Below are positions 61,203 to 64,000 of a stretch of DNA of 64,000 nt, in pieces. The stretch is from the NCBI GenBank assembly GCA_046498385.1, contig JAWOAU010000011.1, positions 6,064 to 70,063 on the forward strand, written 5' to 3'. The stretch comes from Halarchaeoplasma sp046498385. GTDB taxonomy: Archaea; Thermoplasmatota; Thermoplasmata; Halarchaeoplasmatales; Halarchaeoplasmataceae. Position 1 is the stretch's first letter. Every line of letters begins with the position of its first letter. The notes below the pieces were generated by a model. That model did not search any database, was not told where the DNA came from, and was given only the letters and a program-made list of their open reading frames with translations. The position numbers were made by a program, and so were the translations under genes.

Positions 61203-61283
61203 CGGATTGTTATACCTCCCACTATAATCGGCGGAGTCGATTAGCTTTTTATAAAAAGCCCGATAAACGATCCAAATGTTTTT

Positions 61284-61327
61284 AGTTTCATGGGAAACTG
61301 TTATATAGGATAGTTTCGTAGGAAACT
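61284..61327 (+). promoter_or_regulatory. Twin palindromic operator around the MATE-operon TATA box
   Basis: Two imperfect copies of one 16-base palindrome, AGTTTCATGGGAAACT (61284-61299) and AGTTTCGTAGGAAACT (61312-61327), are centred 28 bases apart on either side of TTATATAGG (61301-61309). The second covers the predicted transcription start; ATG follows at 61335. The MarR-family gene in the same operon is the obvious candidate repressor. Confidence 0.75.
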
Positions 61328-61334
61328 TGTTTCT

Positions 61335-62855
61335 ATGAAATACGACCCATCAGATCCGGAAAAGGATGAACAATCCGTTCACCTAGGAAAATTTCACCGG
61401 CTTAAAGATATAATGTCTCAACCAAAAAAGGATGAGATAATCGAAGGCAATATCGTTCTTGTTATGTTCAAACTCGCTTGGCCCCTTATGATATCTTCTT
61501 TCCTCATGACCCTATACAATCTGGTGGATACCATATGGCTCGGAAGGCTCCCGGGAGAGGAAGCACGGTACTCTGTTGGTGCCATGGGTATGTCCTGGTC
61601 TGTTGTATTCTTGATGATGGGTCTGGGAATGGGCTTTGGAATAGCGGCTCTCGCTCTGATATCGCAACATACTGGCGCTAAACAGTTCGAGGAAGCGAAT
61701 CGGGATGCGGGACAGCTTTACATATTGGCGATCCTGTTCTCCATGGTTGTAGGGGTCATTGGTTATCTGTTAACTCCGTTTTTTCTGGATTTCTTGACGG
61801 GGTCCGGTGCGGAAGCTGCTGCCCTAGCAAGTTACGGGACCCAATATCTACAGATCATATTCCTGGGTCTGCCTTTCATGTTCATGTTCTTTTCCTTTTC
61901 CTTCATACTACGGGGTTGGGGGGATACTATCACACCCATGATTATCACGGCGGTTTCGGTATTCATAAACATAATATTGGACCCGATACTGATCTTCGGC
62001 TTCGGACCCATACCCAAGATGGGAATCCAAGGGGCGGCTATTGCTACTGTAGCAACCAGGGGTATAGGCGCATTGATCGGATTATATCTTCTTTTCCATG
62101 GCAACCTGGGTATCAGACTCAAATTATCATATCTCATACCGGACTTTACCAAGATAAAAAAGCTGTTGTCCATCGGGATTCCCGCATCCCTGGGCCGTGA
62201 AGGCAGCGCCATGGGGTTCATACTGATATGGTACTTTATAAACCGTTTACCCAATCAGGAGATAGCCGCAGCCGCATACGGCTCTGGCAACAGGATATTG
62301 AACATAACCTTTCTGGTCATGGGCGGTCTTGCCATGGCGATGAGCACCATGGTGGGCCAGAGCCTGGGAGCACAGAAAAAAGGGCGGGCCGAAGAGGTAA
62401 CGAAAAAAGGTATAATTTTGTTGTTCGGCTTGATGGGAGCTATTGCAATAGTCCTTTTCCTTTTGAGAAACATTTTAATTGCATTTATTATACCCGGAGA
62501 TCCTGCGGTCATAGGGGAAGGAGGTAATTTCTTGATGATATTCGCCCTGGCGATGCCATTCTTCGGCGTTTTCAGGGGTATAACCGGAGTTCTGGAAGGT
62601 TCAGGACACACGGTTCAGCAGATGATCCTCAGCTTATCTCGATTATGGGCCCTACGCATACCATTGGTCTATATCTTTGCTTTCATTATCGGTTGGTACT
62701 CCAGCGGCGTTTGGCTGGGCATGGCGCTAAGCAATGTAATAGCCGCCGGTTTGGCACTGTTTGTTTTTTCATTAGGTCGTTGGAAGGAAAAGGTTATAGA
62801 AGAAGGACCCAAATCTAAATTCGTGATAGATGATGAAAAAGGAAAGGATATATGA
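61335..62855 (+). CDS. MATE-family multidrug/Na+ efflux transporter
   Basis: 506 residues, 12 predicted membrane helices. MATE features: LAWPLMISSFLMTLYNLVDTIWLG (~48-71; first helix pair, cut here to position), WGDTITPMIITAVSVFINIILD in the first half, and the mirrored second half with PASLGREGSAMGF and RGITGVLEGSGHTVQQM. Exports cationic drugs or metabolites by Na+/H+ antiport. It heads an operon with a MarR regulator and two small membrane proteins and sits behind a twin operator. Confidence 0.92.
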   Translation: MKYDPSDPEKDEQSVHLGKFHRLKDIMSQPKKDEIIEGNIVLVMFKLAWPLMISSFLMTLYNLVDTIWLGRLPGEEARYSVGAMGMSWSVVFLMMGLGMGFGIAALALISQHTGAKQFEEANRDAGQLYILAILFSMVVGVIGYLLTPFFLDFLTGSGAEAAALASYGTQYLQIIFLGLPFMFMFFSFSFILRGWGDTITPMIITAVSVFINIILDPILIFGFGPIPKMGIQGAAIATVATRGIGALIGLYLLFHGNLGIRLKLSYLIPDFTKIKKLLSIGIPASLGREGSAMGFILIWYFINRLPNQEIAAAAYGSGNRILNITFLVMGGLAMAMSTMVGQSLGAQKKGRAEEVTKKGIILLFGLMGAIAIVLFLLRNILIAFIIPGDPAVIGEGGNFLMIFALAMPFFGVFRGITGVLEGSGHTVQQMILSLSRLWALRIPLVYIFAFIIGWYSSGVWLGMALSNVIAAGLALFVFSLGRWKEKVIEEGPKSKFVIDDEKGKDI

Positions 62856-62876
62856 TCTGTTCGGAGGCGATGTAAT

Positions 62877-63314
62877 GTGGAAGAAAATACAGACCAGGAA
62901 GATACGATACACAAACTGCACCAGATAGTGCACAAAAAACTTATCCGCTACATACGATGTGAGCTGGAACCATACGACTTTAACCGTGGTGAGTTTCCCT
63001 TGCTGTTCAAGCTTTTAAAGAAGGGAGACGGTAAAACACAGAAAGAAATATGTGAGGCGCTGTACATCTCAAAATCCACCACGTCAAAGATAATCGACAG
63101 TTTGGTTGAAAAAAGATACTTGAGAAGAGAACCGGATCCGGATGATAAGAGAGCGGTGAGGATATATCTAACCGATAGAAGAGAAGAGATTGAAGACATA
63201 ATAAAGAAAATAGACCAAAGGTCCGAGAACAAGATGCTCGATGGTTTTGATAAAGAGGAAAAAGCAAATCTCAGAAATTATCTTGAAAGGATACTGGATA
63301 ATTTAGAGGATTGA
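62877..63314 (+). CDS. MarR-family transcriptional regulator
   Basis: 145 residues from GTG 62877 (GGAGG 9 bases before). The MarR winged helix: TQKEICEALYISKSTTSKII (~54-73, recognition helix) and the wing REPDPDDKRAVRIYLT (~84-99) with the conserved DxR. Flanking helices form the dimer. It probably binds the twin AGTTTC/GAAACT palindromes before the MATE gene and derepresses on drug binding; inferred from gene order. Confidence 0.9.
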   Translation: MEENTDQEDTIHKLHQIVHKKLIRYIRCELEPYDFNRGEFPLLFKLLKKGDGKTQKEICEALYISKSTTSKIIDSLVEKRYLRREPDPDDKRAVRIYLTDRREEIEDIIKKIDQRSENKMLDGFDKEEKANLRNYLERILDNLED

Positions 63315-63318
63315 ATAC

Positions 63319-63543
63319 ATGTTATCCATGATCGTAGAGCTCTTGTTTTTGTTCGCAGCCTTGTATATAGTGAACAAGGATGTGGAGAAGAACTCCTACG
63401 GCAAGATCGTACTGTGGATGTGGGTCTTGGCCACAGCGATTTTATACTTTTTTATAGGGATAATCGGAGTAGTGGCAATCCTACTCATTTACTTCGGATT
63501 CACCAGACTATTTATCGGTAAGCAACACGGGGTTCCGCTGTGA
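63319..63543 (+). CDS. Small two-helix membrane protein A of the MATE operon
   Basis: 74 residues, two membrane helices (~4-18 and ~31-62) with a short charged loop NKDVEKNSYGK between. It begins 4 bases after the marR stop. The next gene encodes a similarly built protein, so the pair may have arisen by duplication. No named family recognised; an accessory to the transporter is possible. Confidence 0.6.
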   Translation: MLSMIVELLFLFAALYIVNKDVEKNSYGKIVLWMWVLATAILYFFIGIIGVVAILLIYFGFTRLFIGKQHGVPL

Positions 63544-63571
63544 CGGGCATATAAAAAGAGGTTATGAGTGA

Positions 63572-63787
63572 ATGCTCGAACTTATCATAGATTACGGATG
63601 TATGGCACTATTAGCGTACATCATATACGTGGACCAGAGCAAACAGAAAAAGGAAAGTAGAGTTTTTTGGACCTGGTTACTGGCGGTGATCCTAGGATAC
63701 TTCTTGCTTCAGATAATAGGAGTAGCCATAGTATTCACCATCTATCTGATTTGGGGTCGAACTTTGGGGAAGAGTGCGGTGGGTTAA
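63572..63787 (+). CDS. Small two-helix membrane protein B of the MATE operon
   Basis: 71 residues. The architecture parallels the preceding protein: a first helix ending in YIIYVDQSKQKKESR, then FWTWLLAVILGYFLLQIIGV and a short basic end; the shared pattern is W-x-W-L-A followed by Y-F and IIGV. It starts 28 bases after the first. Unknown function. Confidence 0.6.
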   Translation: MLELIIDYGCMALLAYIIYVDQSKQKKESRVFWTWLLAVILGYFLLQIIGVAIVFTIYLIWGRTLGKSAVG

Positions 63788-63822
63788 AAAGCGAAATTAC
63801 AAAAAACTTCATGCGTCATCGG

Positions 63823-64000
63823 TTAAGCCCTCCAGTAGTCCATGAATCTATCACGATTAACGTGGGGATCAAGTGCTTGGCTATCATATACTTCCATAAC
63901 GGTTTCGAATGTACGTTTTATACCACAGTATTCGAGAATCGTTGTTAGTTGGTCGTTAGCCGTTTCAGAAAACGTATTGCTCCATCGTAGCTGTGTAAAC
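63823..64000 (-). CDS. 3' end of an unidentified gene (partial)
   Basis: An open minus-strand frame enters from the right edge and ends at TAA 63823-63825; 58 codons are visible. It includes SETANDQLTTILEYCGIKR and FETVMEVYDSQALDPHVNRD, helical and protein-like. Convergent with the small membrane gene. I cannot name it from the tail alone. Confidence 0.55.
   Translation of the reverse strand, partial: FTQLRWSNTFSETANDQLTTILEYCGIKRTFETVMEVYDSQALDPHVNRDRFMDYWRA

Noticed and set aside
1..64000. CRISPR arrays, insertion sequences, integrases or att sites.
   Set aside because: No regularly spaced repeats, transposase or integrase motifs, or duplicated tRNA 3' ends were found on reading both strands.

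Overview
The window is archaeal chromosomal DNA. The markers are an RNA polymerase subunit D carrying ferredoxin-type clusters in an S13-S4-S11-rpoD operon, transcription factor TFS, RadA, an XPD-type helicase, archease, the archaeal versions of riboflavin synthase and FAD synthetase, four-subunit 2-oxoacid:ferredoxin oxidoreductases, and TATA boxes about 25-30 bases before many starts (often nearly leaderless). The content suggests an anaerobic euryarchaeote, perhaps a Thermoplasmatota-like lineage; that placement is a guess. HypB and HypF imply a NiFe hydrogenase elsewhere. I see no CRISPR array and no insertion sequence.

Layout. 1-10074 (minus): two tandem giant cell-surface proteins with pilin-type N-termini, CARDB repeats and VWA domains. 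10214-14578 (plus): amino-sugar dehydrogenase and acetyltransferase, a TPR protein, TFS, a GNAT acetyltransferase, a winged-helix ATPase, tRNA-Ser. 14605-16758 (minus): a secreted GLUG-repeat protein, a candidate structured RNA, tRNA-Leu. 16822-19162 (minus): rpoD, S11, S4, S13. 19480-23247 (plus): a first korDABC operon and PRPP synthetase. 23367-32293: a membrane protein, hypB, xpd, cysteine synthase, OsmC, family 4 uracil-DNA glycosylase, tRNA-Ile, a propeller lipoprotein, an ATC-hydrolase-like protein, a lipocalin-like protein, a small regulator. 32421-36183 (plus): HPP membrane protein, HypF, DUF389 protein. 36183-41844 (minus): a candidate small RNA with its own promoter, radA, archease, a PPC-domain protein, a beta-lactamase-fold nuclease, a zinc-ribbon protein, and the riboflavin/FAD operon ribB-ribL-ribC-ribH. 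41958-43704: a zinc-ribbon membrane protein, a PAP2-like/dolichol-kinase-like fusion, a small protein.

43801-56534 (plus) is the most striking part: one tightly packed run of 13 redox genes. The order is a double-length HdrA, an MvhD/FlxD protein, two iron-sulfur proteins like FlxC and FlxB, a FlxA-like NAD(P)H:flavin reductase, HdrC, HdrB, a fumarate-reductase-type iron-sulfur protein and flavoprotein (TfrB/TfrA-like), and a second korDABC. I infer a soluble electron-bifurcating assembly joining NAD(P)H, a disulfide site, fumarate/succinate and a ferredoxin-dependent 2-oxoacid oxidoreductase. That could run part of a reductive TCA branch without a membrane anchor.

56513-60717 (minus) encodes a Tad/archaellum-like secretion ATPase, its duplicated membrane platform and a cysteine-rich partner; it could assemble the pilin-type proteins at 1-10074. 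60827-63787 (plus): a small acidic protein, then a MATE transporter, MarR regulator and two small membrane proteins behind a twin-palindrome operator. A truncated minus-strand gene runs off the right edge.
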